Assembly (NCBI GenBank): GCA_010356995.1
Contig: ML996693.1
Location: 806,001 to 870,000, forward strand
DNA: 64,000 nucleotides
Origin: Trichodelitschia bisporula
Taxonomy: Eukaryota > Ascomycota > Dothideomycetes > Phaeotrichales > Phaeotrichaceae
Direction: 5' to 3'
Below the pieces are notes generated by a model that made no database searches, was not told the origin of the DNA, and saw only the letters and a list, made by a program, of their open reading frames with translations. Below, one piece after another: positions 44,886-57,067 of this stretch. A program made the translations under genes and the position numbers. Every line of letters starts with the position of its first letter. Within the stretch, counting starts at the first letter, position 1.

Positions 44886-47718
44886 ATGTCTATCAGCATG
44901 TCGGACTCCGCTATGACGCCGCCGGAACTTCCCTCCGAACCGCAGCCGCAAAAACGCAAGGCTTCCGCCGCCGGCCTTGACGGGAATCCCGGCCAGACAC
45001 GCGCCGTTAAGCGGAGAGCTTCCAAGGCCTGCCAGTGCTGCCGTGCCCGGAAGGTTCGCTGCAACGTTACCGAACACGGAGCGCCTTGCACCAACTGCCG
45101 CCTGGACGAAGTCGAATGCATCGTCTCCGAAAGTCGGAGGAAGAAGTCAGTTGCCACCTTGTCCTCATTTCGCTTTTTTTCTGATAGCCCCTCAATTGCG
45201 CCGTTGTGTTCATTCGTTTCTCTTGCCTCGTTCGCTGCACTTTCCAATTCACTTTATCGGCCGGCAGCTTACGTTAACAGGAAATGGAGCAAGGATGGCG
45301 AGGCTCAAGTGGAGATCGATGCCTCGGTAGCAAAGACCAACACGCGTAAATTGGCTTCTCGAACATCGCTCGATGGCCTCCATCACTATCCCAACCCCGC
45401 CACCTCGGCCGCGCGTGCGTCACATGACTTGAACACGCCGCTTGGGGAGCATGTTCCGCACTCAATATGTCAGTACATGCCAGAATTGCGTTTAGCAGTT
45501 GCTTCTGGAGCTGGGCTCATGTATTGCACTAGACCAAAGTACTGGCCATCGCTTGAATCTGAGTCTGCAGTCACTCAATCGCCGATTGTCACCAAATGTT
45601 ACCCCGACGTTTCCCGCCCTTCACCAGCAGAGCCCGCTCTCAACCGACTCCGCCTACTTCTCACCCTCATCACGGTATCCCGTCCCTAACCTGCCGTACT
45701 ACATCAAACCGCTTCCAGCGCGCATCGGCCCGGATGAAGTCGCCTACCTCGAGAAGAAGGGCGCTCTCACGGTGCCCACCACTCTTTTGCGCAATGAGCT
45801 ACTCCGGGCCTATATCGAATTTGTGCATCCGTACATGCCACTGATCGACTTATGCGATTTCATCATGATCATCGAAAGCAATAATGGCACCCTTGGCCGA
45901 ATCAGTCTCATCCTGTATCAGGCCGTAATGTTTGCCGGCTCCGCTTTCGTTGAAGCCGAGCATCTGCACAATGCAGGCTATGCCACTCGCAAGGAAGCAA
46001 GGAAGGACTTTTTCCAGAAGACAAGGGTATGCCTTCTCTTCACATGCTTTATCACATGCTAATCTAACCCCCAGCTACTGTACGAGTTCGACTATGAGTC
46101 GGATCGGGTTGCGCTGGTTCAGGCATTGTTGCTGCTGACCTACTATTACGAGACGCCAGATGACCAGAAAGACACATGGCACTGGATGGGCGTGGCTACC
46201 TCGGTGGCCCACACCATTGGCCTGCACCGCAACCCCGAACGGTCCAACATGTCGGCCAAGAAGACGAAGCTGTGGAAGCGCATCTGGTGGTCGACGTACA
46301 TGCGCGATCGTCTCATCGCCCTCGGCATGCGGCGTCCCACGCGCATAAAGACGGAAGACTACGATGTGCCCATGCTGACCCTGGACGACTTCGAGATCGA
46401 CGTCATCCCGGAGTCTGTCACATGCGTCCCGGCCGAATGCTTGCTCGCCCGCGATGTCGAGATGCAGCGGCAGCTGGCTATCATGTGCATTGAGAAAGCT
46501 AAGCTGTGCCTCTGCATCAGCCACGTGCTCTCGAAGCAGTACTGTGTGCTCAACAACAACCAAGGCATGGTCAACGACCGCACGACTATGATGCTGCTGC
46601 CCAAGAAGCTCGACCCGGAGACCTGCGAGGTGCGCACCTGCGACGAAGAGCTGCAGCAATGGCTCGAAGAGCTGCCCGAGGAGGCCAAGCACCGCGACTC
46701 CTTCACCGGCTCGCCGCCCATCGATCTCAACCGCGCCCTGCTCCACATGGTCTTCTACACCACGCTCTCCGCCCTGCACCGCCCGCAGGTGCTCCCCTCC
46801 GCCCCTGTCGCCTCCCCGGCCTCAGACGCCGGCTTCAACCTCCTCGACTGCTCACGCCGCGCCGTCCGCCGCGCCGCCACGGCAATCACTCAGCTGGCCG
46901 GGGCCCTCGATGCAGCCGACATGGTACGGTACCTGCCAACAACCGGTGTGACCGTCCTCCTCCCGGCGATCATAATCCACCTCCTGGACATCAAGGCGCC
47001 AGAAGAGGACACACGCCGCTCCTCCCTCCGCGGCTTCTGCCAATGCATGGTTGTCATGGGGAAACTGCGCGACATCTACGCGGCCGCAGACTACAGCACT
47101 GCCTTCCTCGAAGCCGCAATCCGCAAAGCGGGCATCCAGATCGCGCCCCCCACCGCCGCCTCCTCCCCCGCCGATATCGCCTTAGGCAAGATGCAACCTA
47201 TTGCCACGGTCGAAGACCTCGTCAACGCCGGCCGCCGCATGGACATGACCCCGCCCCCAGACGAGTCGGTCAATAGCACGGACTCGTCCCCTGGGAGCGG
47301 CGACGCCGGCCCCACGCTCGCGGACGAGGAGGTCGCGAGGCGCCTCGAGACCTTCCTGGCTAGCACGCCCCCGAACAGCGACCACGCGGACGATGCGTCC
47401 GGGCTGTTTGGTGTGGTGCCTGTCCCGGTGTCGGCGTGCACAGATACGACGTGCGGCGATAGCGGGATTGGGTGTGGGGAGAGCACGGATGCGGAGGAGT
47501 GCGAGCATGCGCACGAGCACGTGGGCAAGGTGGAGGGCCCGGAGTATCGGCTTTTTTCGACGACGGTGTTGCCCGAGTTTGAGCAGGATGAGTTTGATGC
47601 GCTGCTTAACTTTGATGCGGTTGGTGATCCGAGCTGGAATTTTGATGATGGTGGTGTGCATGGGTTTACGGTTGATATGGATTGGCTTGGGGCCGCTGGG
47701 GCCGCTGGGGGGGTTTAA
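44886..47718 (+). CDS. Zn2Cys6 transcription factor, cutinase/fatty-acid regulator type (CTF1/FarB-like)
   Basis: Four exons: 44886-45145, 45281 to about 45475, about 45563-46026, and 46075-47718. The second intron's borders are uncertain (donor GTCAGT at 45469 or GTACAT at 45474; acceptor near 45560-45570). The binuclear cluster C49-x2-C52-x6-C59-x8-C68-x2-C71-x6-C78 is perfect, in SKACQCCRARKVRCNVTEHG. The fungal transcription-factor middle domain follows, with PYMPLIDLCDF, LLTYYYETPDDQKDTWHWMG, TIGLHRNPERS and IWWSTYMRDRLIALGMRRP. The acidic C-terminal region of about 150 residues is a likely activation domain. From memory the finger resembles CTF1-beta/FarB proteins, which control cutinase and fatty-acid catabolism genes. 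That assignment is weaker than the family call. Confidence 0.85.
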
Positions 47719-48346
47719 TTTCCCATTTGAGTTGGTTCTTGGTTCTGGATGCTTTTCAGCGGCGCTTCAGGTTGGGTTTGGCTAGACGGCTGACTGGCGT
47801 TGGTTGCCATTCGAGGGCGGGGCTTTCAAAACATCCTCAAGATTTCGGGGCAGGCGCTTTCACGGGTTGCTTTCTGTTTCTTCGTAATGATACCATGACC
47901 GTCAACGCGTTCCTCAGCACTTAGTTTCCTTGGAATCAGGCATACGATATTGGCAAGAATGATGGCTTCCGCAATGCACTTGATACATAAGTTTTAGCCC
48001 GTTCCAGAGCAGCGAAAATAAGAAGCAAGCTTTCCCGTAGACCTCGCGGCCTCCGCGTCTCGCCAAGTATACAAAAAGAGAAAAATCCATTGGTCCCTGT
48101 CCCGCAGCCATGGGTATACGTAAAACCGTCGTTGAAGACCGACGTGAGATGCCACTGGGTCTAAGAAGACGATTCGTGCCGGATCCCGGATCAGCTCCCG
48201 ACAAGAACCCTCTTCCCATTCACGCCGAGTGCGCCGGATATGCGGCCCTGCCTCGTACGGTTGTTGAATCCGTATCCAGCAAGGCTTCGACATGAATTCC
48301 CAAGCAGGCAGCAAAAAAGTAATGCAAACTCACTAGCCCTCACTGC
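47719..48346. other. Intergenic between convergent Zn2Cys6 and ethanolamine kinase genes
   Basis: 628 bp of shared 3' region; no coding signal seen. Confidence 0.5.
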
Positions 48347-49668
48347 TTACTCCTCCTGCGCCCATCGTCGCTCCCGCAACGGGATCTCTCCCTTCTCCGC
48401 CCCCGCTTCCCTCAGCAGTGCGTCCTTCCACGCCCAGTACTCACCTAAGCGGACCTGGGCGTAGTTGGCGTAGTCGAAGTCGATCGTGCTGATTTTAGCC
48501 TGGATCAGAGCCCAGATTCCCCAGTAAAAGCCAGGTGCGCCGCGGAACGCATCCACTTCCGCAAAGAGCTGGTCAAGGTCTGCTGGATCAAACTTGCGGT
48601 TCAAAAAGGAGTTGTACGACGAGAGATAGGCCTGCAAGAACTCTCTCCGCTGCGAGCGGGTCGGCAGAACCGAAAAGTCGCAGTCGAAGCCTCCCCACTC
48701 GGCAAAATGGTTTGCAATGTCAAATGCCGCGGGTGAAGGGGTCGCATATTCGTAGTCAATGAAGCTGACTGGAAGGGTGGCAGGCTCAGTAGATATCGCG
48801 CTGAGGGCAGGAGAGCTTGCAGACGAGCTGTGTGGGGAGGTTGAAGCAGGCTCGGAAACAGCAGGGGGAAGAACAATAACGTTTCCAGAAAGGAGATCAC
48901 AGTGAGCGAAGATATAAAGCTGGTTGCCGATGCCGGTAGCTTTGCTCAGCTTCTCCGTGAGCCATGTGAGCTCAGAATTGAGAAGCGCCTTTTGCTCCTT
49001 CTCTGCGGGTGTGTCTTCGGTGAGAGCGGTAATCCACTTCTGCATCACAGTCCAGATGTTAGGGACCGGCTTCGCTAACGGACTGGGCACCGCTACGGGC
49101 ATGACCGCATGCCATTCCGCGAGCCTCTTTGCTACCCCGCGAAATATCTCTGAGCGGCGCAAGTCCTCTGGTGAGCACACCTTGCCCTCTATGAACTTGT
49201 ACAGCAACCCGTTGTTGAAGCGTGCAAACAACGGAGGCGCGAGCTGGTGAGCCGCTAGAGACGAGTGCGAAGCACATTCCCCTTACCCGGAATTAGGCAG
49301 ATGCATTACGGAATGTCCGGAACACTCACGATTGCGGTCTATGAGCACATCGGTACCTCTGCCGTAGGCGCGCAGTAATATTGCCTCCTGGTCAATGTCA
49401 TGCTGCGAGAGGCCGGGGAATCGGTTCTCTGCTTTGAGAAGCTGCGCAAGCCAGTACATCAGCCCACATTCGTCCGGCAGTAATTCCCAGACAGAACGCA
49501 TGCCCTTCAACGTACAGTGTTGGTTATGCCATCTGTGAAGCGCACAAACTCGATTGTGTCCTGGGATGGTTCCCACTCGGGACGAAGCGCGAGCACTAGG
49601 CGCAAGGCCGACTTGCGTGAATCGGCATTATCGTAGTACAGATCGATATGTTTGACTTCGCTGGCCAT
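48347..49668 (-). CDS. EKI1: Ethanolamine kinase
   Basis: Exons 49516-49668, 49330-49441 and 48347-49281 (introns 74 and 48 nt) give 399 residues. The rebuilt N-terminus reads MASEVKHIDLYYDNADSRKS ... FVRFTDGITNTLLKAENRFP, then ILLRAYGRGTDVLIDRNRE, typical of eukaryotic ethanolamine kinases. The kinase catalytic motif HCDLLSGNVI starts at His215, and the metal-binding FIDYEYA has its Asp at about 264. Between them sits a Ser/Pro-rich insert (about 230-255). Late conserved blocks are NHFAEWGG and YWGIWALIQAKIS. It phosphorylates ethanolamine, the first step of the CDP-ethanolamine route to phosphatidylethanolamine. It differs from choline kinases in its shorter N-terminus. Confidence 0.93.
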
Positions 49669-50440
49669 TTTTTATGGTGGCCTTGTACTGGCTGGGTAGA
49701 TACTAGGATGCGGAAGTTAGCCAGGTGTACATCTTTGTCCAGCCAATATTTAGCGACATGACGTGGGTCGTGTAACAGTACATTCACATGTGCATCCTAC
49801 GGGGATTGAGAAGCAAGCAAACTAGGTAAAGGCCCGGAAGAAAGGATAAGACGTACCAAGAGAAGAATGATAGCAGAGATTGAGGCGGTTGTTGTAGCGT
49901 CTTTGACAGTGTGCCGGGAAGAATTGGAGGTAGTAGGCCGCCCGCAAAAGGTCTCGTGCCCTTTTTCTTTGAGATGTTGAGGACCAGAAGCCGGGGACAA
50001 GGGGACTTCTCTCCGTTCCCCTCCCCCAGAGTCTCAACCCATGCTAGTATGCCTTAGGCTTCGAGCTGAATGAACGCCGACCGGCATCGGCCCGTCGGTT
50101 TGCCGTCCCGTTGACACGTGATTATGGATGGACGTCGGCGGCTTGATGGCATCCGACGACACCACTGGGGCTCCCAATCTCGTGCCTTGCATCCTATCCC
50201 TTTTCTATAATCTTGCTGGCGAGCTGACAGCTCTCGGGGCACATGATATTTATGCCCGATCCTGTCATGTGCTGTCCCCTTAGGGGTGTTCCACAACCTG
50301 CTGTGGCAAGGCGAATGAGTGCTTGGCTACCCTTGCATTGATCTGCTGTGTCCAACTTCACGTCATATGTTTACGACTCTAAGTACACTTTCGTGCCGGT
50401 AGCATTCTTTGTTGACTTTCTCTATCCTCATGGTTCAACG
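49669..50440. promoter_or_regulatory. Divergent promoter region EKI1 / CLC
   Basis: 772 bp between divergent start codons; no gene or recognised site. Confidence 0.45.
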
Positions 50441-52798
50441 ATGTCAGGGAATGGAGAAACAGCGGATGAGCGAAGCCATTTACTTGATGGTTCCCATCGA
50501 GGCAGCCTTGTCCCCTTCTATGGGGGCGAAGTGGATGCGGAATCTCTCTTGAGTTCCGCCCCCAGCATCGATGAGGCAGATTTGAGGGACAGCGCTGTCG
50601 GTGAAAGGCGAGGGTACTATGACTTCTCAACCGTAGATTGGCTTCATGATCTGGTGCGTCGATGAGCGTCTTATGCCCATACTGTTTTAACATGCGCTAG
50701 GTCAAAGACTCGTACCGCTGGCGAGCAGTCCACAGAAAATCCGGCATCCGAAACGCCCTTTATGCCAGTGCAGACAAGTCTTCCGGCTGGATCGCTGTTA
50801 TCTTCATTGGCGCATGTATGGCCGTCGTAGCCGCTTTCCTGGATCTCGCCGAAGCAACCACCTCCGACTGGAAAACAGGCTACTGCAGGTCCAATCCCTT
50901 CCTGGATCGCGAGTCCTGCTGCGCAAAAGTCTCAGATTCCCCTTGCGAACAGCTCTTTATCCCGTGGACGAGTGGCTACTGGCCAACTTATGGAGTTTAC
51001 ATTGCCTTTTCTCTTCTTTTCGGGATAGTGAGCCGCATTGTAACGCGTACCACCAAACGCCCGTTGCCTGTGGCCGATTCAGGTTACAACTCGCGGTACC
51101 TCGGAAAATCCTTGTTCATGGCCGCCGGTTCCGGAGTTCCCGAAGTCAAATCCATCATCTCCGGATTCGTCATGCCCGAGTTTCTGAGCCTCAGAGTTAT
51201 GATGGCTAAAATCGTCGGCACCGTTTTCGCCATTGGAGCTGGCTTGTGCTTAGCGAAAGAGGATACATACATGCACCTTTCAACCTGTATAGGGCACTCT
51301 ATCGCGAGTTGGCTCCCGAAGTACAAGAACAACGAAAGGAACATGCGAAAGATACTATTTGCAGCTTGCTCGGCTGGAATGAGCGCCGGATTCGGAGTAC
51401 CAATTGGCGGTGTACTCTTCACATATGAGGTACAGTAGGACAGGCCCTTTGAAAACATTTGCTAATGTTCTATAGCACGCGAGCGCTTACTTTTCTCGGC
51501 CTGTTCTATGGATGGCCTTTCTGTGTTCAATGACTGTATCCGTCGTACTGAAGGCTCTAAACCCTGGGGAAACGGGTCAGCTGGTGCTCAGAACAAACTA
51601 CGACGCCTCATATCAGCCCGTGCACTATCTAATCTTCATGATCCTCGGTGTCGCGGGTGGTCTCTTCGGTGGCTTGTTTTGTCCAGTCAACGCTGCCTGG
51701 CTACGATGGATGAAGGGCAGTCCGATATATTCACTTGTCATCGTCTCCGCCATACTTCAATTCCAGAATCCGATCATCCGGCAGCCCGGGAATGCGATGA
51801 TAAAGACCCTACTTCTGGATTGTCGGGATCCTTCGCATGCATCAAACTGGATCTGTCAGCGTGAAACCCAGCTCGACGGAAAGTGGGGCTACGTTGGATG
51901 GCTTTCATACAGTTACGTCGTCAGGTTCGCTCTTTCCATCATGACCTTTGGCAGTCCAGTTCCATCCGGGATAATAATGCCTGCTTTGGGCGTCGGAGCC
52001 TTTTTCGGCCGAATCGTTGGGCAGTTTGTCACTTCCATCCCGCCTGGTATCTTTGCCGTTGTTGGCGCTGGTGCCTCCCTTGCGGGTGTTTCTCGGATGA
52101 CGCTATCCCTCATCGTTATTATGTTTGAGGTAAGTACTTTGCCGAAATATAGAGACTTGCTAACGCCGCAGCTTACTGGGGACTACGGACATGTAATCCC
52201 GCACATGATGGCGATCATCATTGCCAAATGGGTCGCGAATATCATAAGCACAGACGGTGTTTACGACGTCAACAAGGCTCTGTTGGGCCATCCATTCCTT
52301 GACACCGATCGATCTCTGAAACTCGTCAAGCGCCACAAGCTCCTTGCGTGGAAGCTCATACCGCCAGATGCGGCCATGGGCCTATTCGTAGTGCCAGCGG
52401 GGAACAAGGTGGTAAAGCACCTTCTCGAGACGAGACTTGCTTCTTTGTCACGGCAGGGGCTTGATGCGGGATTGTTGCTGGTGAAGGATGGACTGCTGCA
52501 GGGCTACCTTGCCCAAGAAGAGTTGCAGTTTGGGCTACGGCATCTTCTCCGGGACGCCGACCGCCGGGCAGAAGTAAGGCTCTTGGGTGGTTCAGACGGA
52601 GAAGAATTGGATTTGAGCCACTTTGTTGACCGCACAACTCTCACCCTTTCCTCCCAGGCTCCGATGGAATATGCGGTTGAGATGTTTGGCAAGCTGGGTC
52701 TGAGATACTTGTGTATCGTCGAAGAGGGGACGGGGAAGCCGCTGGGCTTGGTCACCAAGAAGCGGATCGTGAGTGTCCTGAGCGGGTTGACTGAGTAA
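50441..52798 (+). CDS. CLC-family chloride channel/transporter with CBS domains
   Basis: Exons 50441-50653, 50701-51429, 51476-52129 and 52172-52798 give 740 residues. A cytoplasmic N-terminus of about 95 residues precedes the multi-helix CLC core (about 95-570) and a C-terminal CBS pair (about 590-735). Anion-path residues seen: Ser215 in GSGVPE (helix D), Val-Pro-Ser-Gly at 476-479 in PVPSGIIMPALGVGAFFGR (helix N), and Tyr563 in GVYD (helix R). The gating-glutamate motif, normally GKEGP, reads AKEDT with Glu258 kept. The proton glutamate of transporters (second Glu in LFSLEEVS) is His315 here (VLFTYEHASAYF). This predicts altered or no proton coupling. The last intron is 42 nt, in frame and free of stops. 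The first in-frame ATG is at 50441. Location is probably an internal membrane, as for fungal Gef1, but untested. Confidence 0.9.
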
Positions 52799-54039
52799 GT
52801 TTGCTTCAAAGTTGTTTGATGAGAGATACAGGTCAACCGAGAGAGTGTCTTTGATTACCGACTGTCGTGCGATTCCTCCGGTGCATCAAACTTCATGGCA
52901 AACACCTCGAGAGTGGCCTCAAACCCAATGCTGCAGTTTTCCGAGATGGCCTCGTAATCCCAACCCAAAGATTCCTCCCCAGCACACATATCATGCATTG
53001 CGAACAGCAGCTGCATTATGCAGGATGATTTCAATTGATGTGCGTCAAATGTAGCATTCCGCCGCTGCAGCCGTCTTGCGCTGATACAAGGGTACAATGA
53101 CCGGAGAGTGTGGTTCTTGCATGAAGGTGGGTATGCTGGTAGAGAGGCTCAGTTCTCACCTTGTGTAGCATCGCAGCTTTTAGTCAAACAGACCGGACGA
53201 TCATTTCCGCTTTCCCAGGAACGCTTCGAACGTTGGGGTTGGACCACACGTGCCGGTGTCCGCGATGCGGCTTCCCGTACACCGTCAAGTTCCGAACGTC
53301 AGCCTTTTTGCAGCAGGAAGCCGTTTGTGCCACTTGAAACCCAGACACGACATCCCCTCGACCTTGCCTTCACGATGCCGAAAAGCCTCACTTACATCGC
53401 TATTTGAGTTAACGAGGCAACTGCAACGGCCAAGGTGCATGAAGGTACTGAGGTCCGCCAATCACACTCCTGCTTAGCATCGTGAACTGGCCTGATGCTG
53501 GCCATTTTGGAGGTCCATTCCACTGCCAACTCACGAAGCGCCTGCGTGGAGGATGGCCGTCGCCGCACAAGCATCATCGTGAATTTCAAATCCTACCACA
53601 CCGCACCAGGAACACGGGGGCGGTCGCTTTACTCTCGCCTTGGGGTTTCCTGGCTTGGTGGAGCTGGCCACAAGAATACCGGTCAAGATTTCGTACCTTC
53701 GTCCTCACTGGAGTCGGTCATGAACCACACCCGGTTAACCGGTCGAAACCCCTTTCTCACATCGCGGAACCAAGTATAAAGGCGCAGTCGTACATGTGAG
53801 TAGGGTCTGATCGTCCAAATGTGAATCGGCAATTCCACTACCAGACAGAACAAACAGCTACTTTTGCAAATCTTCCTTACCACCGAGTCGACGATAACAA
53901 GGTCGCACACGCCCAACGTAGCACATCAACGCTCGCCAGTGTCCGCTCCTCAGTCAACCCCGTCATCTGCATCATTCACGCAGCCTCCGCTTTAGGGGCC
54001 GACCACCTCACCCGCAACATCCTCTCGAGTCCCACCATC
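52799..54039. other. Intergenic between the CLC and small Cys-protein genes
   Basis: 1.24 kb with no supported gene. The stretch 53821-54039 is an open frame leading into the next gene and is probably its leader. Confidence 0.45.
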
Positions 54040-54255
54040 ATGTGCCCCTACTACGCCTACACCTTTGCCTGCGGCCACACGCAGACCGTGTGGGCCACCT
54101 ACTGCGCCGATGCCCAGCTCGCACAGCGCCGGTGCGAGCCGCGCAACAACGGTGCCCGCATATCGGCCAGTGTAAAAGTGGACATGACATGTGGAGGCTG
54201 CCAGATCAACAAGGCTCCTGGAGTCAAGTTGGATGGGAAGGCTGCTGCACGGTGA
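54040..54255 (+). CDS. Small Cys-rich, probably zinc-binding protein
   Basis: 71 residues, MCPYYAYTFACGHTQTVWATYC and onward. Six cysteines (2, 11, 22, 32, 51, 54) and His13 are arranged like small fungal proteins with a CGH...C...C...CxxC pattern that I know only as uncharacterised. The CGGC near the end and CGH near the start suggest one zinc site. There is no signal peptide, so it is probably intracellular. The frame is open for 73 more codons upstream, with an ATG at 53821, but that extension has no conserved look. I chose the ATG at 54040 because the Cys pattern begins there. Confidence 0.6.
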   Translation: MCPYYAYTFACGHTQTVWATYCADAQLAQRRCEPRNNGARISASVKVDMTCGGCQINKAPGVKLDGKAAAR

Positions 54256-54619
54256 TTGCGACACGGTGATGACGGAATGGTGGAAGAGGACCCCGGTCCC
54301 TGGTACATGGAGATAGAGTCGACGGAGTTAGGTGCATGTATGCGGCATCGGGAGCGGAGCTTGAGGAAATCGATTTTGGTTGCGAGGGTATCAAGGGGTT
54401 GGTGGCGTAGTGAGATTGGTACTGAGCTGGAGTCATGATGTCATGTTAGCACCTATGGACATGAAGCTATGGTGATGTTGTGAGCAGCTGTCATTTGAAT
54501 TGGGTAGGAGCGCTCAAGTACGTCCATGCAGTTCCATCATGCGGGCCGAGCCGACGGCAAGAGACATCACACTCTTATCTAGGTCTAGACCGACGCCAAC
54601 CATCTAAACCCTAAAGCCA
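54256..54619. other. Short intergenic between convergent genes
   Basis: 364 bp, shared 3' region; nothing seen. Confidence 0.45.
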
Positions 54620-55494
54620 CTACTCCACCCGAATCCCATAAACACCATAATCAAACTCCTCCAGACTCCCCAACAACCGTCCCCACCCATCTCCAATCGC
54701 TCCCGGCGGATCCTCACCCTCCTCCCCAACATGCTCTCCCGTCAACCCCGCCAAAACCTCCTCCTCCCTCCCCATATACAACTCCCTCAACCCCGGATGC
54801 GGACACCAAACCACCTGCATACCCGCCCTCCGCCCAGCTTCAACTCCGGGCACCGAATCCTCAAACACCAAGCATTCCTCAGGTCGAATCTCAGGCTCCC
54901 CCGCCGCACGCACGCTCTCATTCACCGCCTTCAGCGCCACGAGGTAAATATCCGGCGCAGGCTTGCCGCGGCCGGCGGGGATGCGGGGATCATCACCTAC
55001 GATCCGATGTTCAGGCGGGAAAAGCGTGAAGAGATCCTGTAGGTGTCGTGTCTTGAGCTCGTAGTTGAAGTTATGCGACGAGGTGGCGAGCGCAATGTGT
55101 ACTTTCTTCGGGGGGGGTGTGCTTGCTAGTTTAGAGACCAGTGCGTGGGCACCCGGCAGTGGCTGGCAGGTGGGGAAGTGCTCGAGTTGTAGGGCGCGGT
55201 TTTTGGCGTGGAATTCTTCGGGGGGGATGGGGAGTTGGGCCCATTCTTGGAAGATTCGACCGGACTGGGCGTGGGTGAGTATGCGGTGGACATGGTGTGC
55301 GGGGGGGGAGAGCTTACTTCGGGGGCGGGTCGGCCCTGTAGTTGCGCTTTTATGTGCCATGGTATATTGGGTTTGCCGTACTCAGAGAGGATCTTGTTGA
55401 TGGTGATGGTGTAGAGGTCCTCTGAGTTGATTAGAAGGCCGTCCATGTCGAAGAGGCAAGCCCGAATGGGCGGGAGTCCGGAGGAGGACGACAT
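54620..55494 (-). CDS. HAD-superfamily phosphatase, HDHD1/YKL033W-A type
   Basis: Exons 55318-55494 and 54620-55264, with a 53-nt intron, give 273 residues. HAD motif I is CLFDMDGLL (Asp16, Asp18), motif II Thr/Ser lies in IALATSSHN, the motif III Lys is in GRGKPAPDIYL, and motif IV is LVFEDSVPGVEAG. The cap carries NSEDLYTITINKILSEYGK and WAQLPIPPEEF. The closest known group holds human HDHD1 (pseudouridine-5'-phosphatase) and yeast YKL033W-A, so a small-molecule phosphatase is likely, but the substrate cannot be read from sequence. The ATG at 55494 (MSSSSGLPPIRACLF) is preferred; the frame upstream extends only from a non-ATG codon. Confidence 0.87.
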
Positions 55495-55998
55495 TGTGCA
55501 GCTTAGAAGTAGGAGAGAGGAGAACGGTAGGTGTTGGGTTTGGTGGAAGGCTACTATCAAACTGTCGGGCTTTTGTGACCGTAGCGTGGGGTTCGACGGT
55601 TCAAAAGCAAAATCTGCAGCATGCACGAACTAGGCGTTAAATAGGAAAGGCTTCGACGATCCGCTGACGTCTTACGGGATTTTCAATATTGCAGACGTGC
55701 CTCTACACCACCCGGTATCACATTCGTCCGGATAAACACGATGTGAGGAGAGGAAGTCACATCCGCCCAAGGCTCGCAAGGCTCGCAAGCGCATGCTCCG
55801 AAAACGGACCAGCGGACAAAATGCCCCACCGATCCCTGACTCCACGTGCCGATATAACTTGGCGACCGTGACGTAGCTGCAGAGCGACTGAGAAGCAAAC
55901 GGAGAGTACTGTAGCTATCTCACCTCACCCCGCGTTTTGAGGCGGCAGCCTTCCACGCACCTCATAAACGACCTCGGCAGTGATCGTCACCACCAGCC
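55495..55998. promoter_or_regulatory. Divergent promoter region HAD phosphatase / TTC1-like
   Basis: 504 bp between divergent start codons. No defined element recognised. Confidence 0.45.
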
Positions 55999-56804
55999 AT
56001 GTCTTCCTCTCCACCCCCTCCTAAGGAACGCGCCCCAGCCGACTCGGACGCGGACTCGGATGCTGCCCTCCTCAGCCAGTCCAACACCCTCAAATCCGCC
56101 GCCACCTCCGCCTTCGCAGCAGCGGACTACCCAGCCGCCATAACAGGCTACGAGCGCGCGCTCGCCGCGCTCCCAACAACGCTCGACTACGACATCGCAG
56201 TGTTACACGCCAACATCGCAGCATGTCACCTGAAGCTTGCCGCATGGCGAGAAACCATCGACGCAGCGACCCAGGCTCTAGAAGAATTAGAAAGGGTGGA
56301 TCCGACGCCCAAGAAGCCGGCGGCGGAGACTGAGGCCCAGGCTGTGGTCGAGGAGGTCACGGACGAGGCGGCGGGGCGCATCGATGCGCTGGCTGCGAGT
56401 GGCAGGACGACTGAGGATGTGCGTAAGATACGCGCGAAGGCGCTGTTGAGACGGGCGAAGGCTCGGAGCGAGTTGGGCGGATGGGGGGAGTTGGCGGGTG
56501 CGGAGGAGGGTAGGTGCCTTTCTGTGCGACGTGATGAGACGTGCTGATGCGGGTAGACTACAAGGTCCTGGATGGCATGGCTAATCTTACGGCGCTGGAT
56601 CGCGCAACAGTACGGCGGGAGCTGCGGACGCTGAAGCCGAGGCTCGAGGATGCGAAGCAGCGCGAAATGGGGGATATGATGGGCAAGCTGAAGGAGTTGG
56701 GAAATGGGATTTTAAAGCCGTTCGGCTTGTCGACCGATAACTTCAATATGGTCCAGGATGAAACGACGGGAGGGTACAATCTGCAGTTCAACCAAGGCAA
56801 ATAG
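55999..56804 (+). CDS. TTC1-like tetratricopeptide repeat protein
   Basis: Exons 55999-56509 and 56557-56804, with a 47-nt intron (GTAGGT...GGTAG), give 252 residues. TPR helices run from about residue 30 to 175 (LKSAATSAFAAADYPAAITGYERAL, then LHANIAACHLKLAAWRETIDAATQAL, and ALLRRAKARSELGGW), with an acidic insert near 110-130. The C-terminal block ends ILKPFGLSTDNFNMVQDETTGGYNLQFNQG, the signature shared by TTC1 proteins. TTC1 binds Hsp90/Hsp70 C-termini and other partners as an adaptor. It is convergent with the p23 gene. Confidence 0.88.
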
Positions 56805-57067
56805 AGTCAACTAGGATCAAATAGATCATAAACCATGCATTGAGAGCTGTCTAGGACCATATTCGCCTCTGTTGATGGCTAGGCGGCACAGTCAGCCTCA
56901 TGATTTGCCGTGAGATTTTTGCTACTGCCATTAGACCGGATAATGTCTCTGACCGCACCGAGCCATACCAAACGCCTTTGATCAAAGAGTTCGCATCAAC
57001 AGCCTAGTCGGGCAAGCATTCTTCGAAGCGTGTGGCATGCAGTCCTCAGCACATCCGCTGGTCCATT

